Below, piece after piece: positions 6,369 to 6,370 of a stretch of DNA of 6,370 nucleotides. Source of the DNA: Verrucomicrobiales bacterium. GTDB lineage: Bacteria; Verrucomicrobiota; Verrucomicrobiia; Verrucomicrobiales; DEV007. The stretch spans positions 1-6,370 of the forward strand of contig JALRFZ010000220.1 of assembly GCA_023253615.1 (NCBI GenBank). Reading direction: 5' to 3'. Under the pieces are notes generated by a model, which did not search any database, was not told where the DNA came from, and saw only the letters and a program-made list of their open reading frames with translations. Every line of letters starts with the position of its first letter. Within the stretch, counting starts at the first letter, position 1. Position numbers and translations under genes: made by a program.

Positions 6369-6370
6369 GA

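Overview
The window is GC-rich, bacterial and densely coding. It most resembles a Verrucomicrobiota chromosome or metagenome contig, probably Verrucomicrobiales. The reasons are the secreted FG-GAP protein with a choice-of-anchor-like tail, the delta-60 (DUF5122-type) protein with its characteristic family tail, and a membrane Ser/Thr kinase ending in a parallel-beta-helix-like domain. This is inference from remembered families, since no search could be run.

Layout from left to right. (1) 2-1570 (+) is the C-terminal part of an HrpA-type DEAH RNA helicase (DUF3418 region); its motor domains lie off the left edge. (2) 1576-3363 (-) converges on it with a 5-bp gap and encodes a complete secreted protein with a seven-repeat FG-GAP beta-propeller. 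(3) 3364-3482 is a divergent intergenic region with a perfect 10-bp inverted repeat and phased T-tracts. (4) 3483-~4258 (+) is a delta-60 repeat protein whose homology passes through all three forward frames, so it is broken by two +1 shifts. (5) It runs directly into the C-lobe (DFG onward) of a Ser/Thr protein kinase, 4261-5813 (+), followed by one transmembrane helix and an extracytoplasmic domain. The kinase N-lobe and HRD loop are absent, and there is a further frameshift at a G9 tract. (6) 5841-6368 (-) is one open frame that fuses a piece of glutamate synthase small subunit (GltD) to the C-terminal two thirds of the GTPase EngB/YihA; the EngB P-loop is missing.

The main point is that the window holds two abrupt homology junctions (about 4235-4264 and about 6216-6218). 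In each, an unrelated gene replaces the N-terminal, nucleotide-binding half of an ATPase or GTPase. Three probable frameshifts, all between 3984 and 4462, lie around the first junction. The simplest reading is a chimeric or collapsed assembly, or real deletions leaving pseudogenes, not a new fusion system. I see no CRISPR array, tRNA, rRNA, insertion sequence or defence system. The genes do not form an obvious pathway; apart from the two secreted/surface-type proteins they look unrelated in function.
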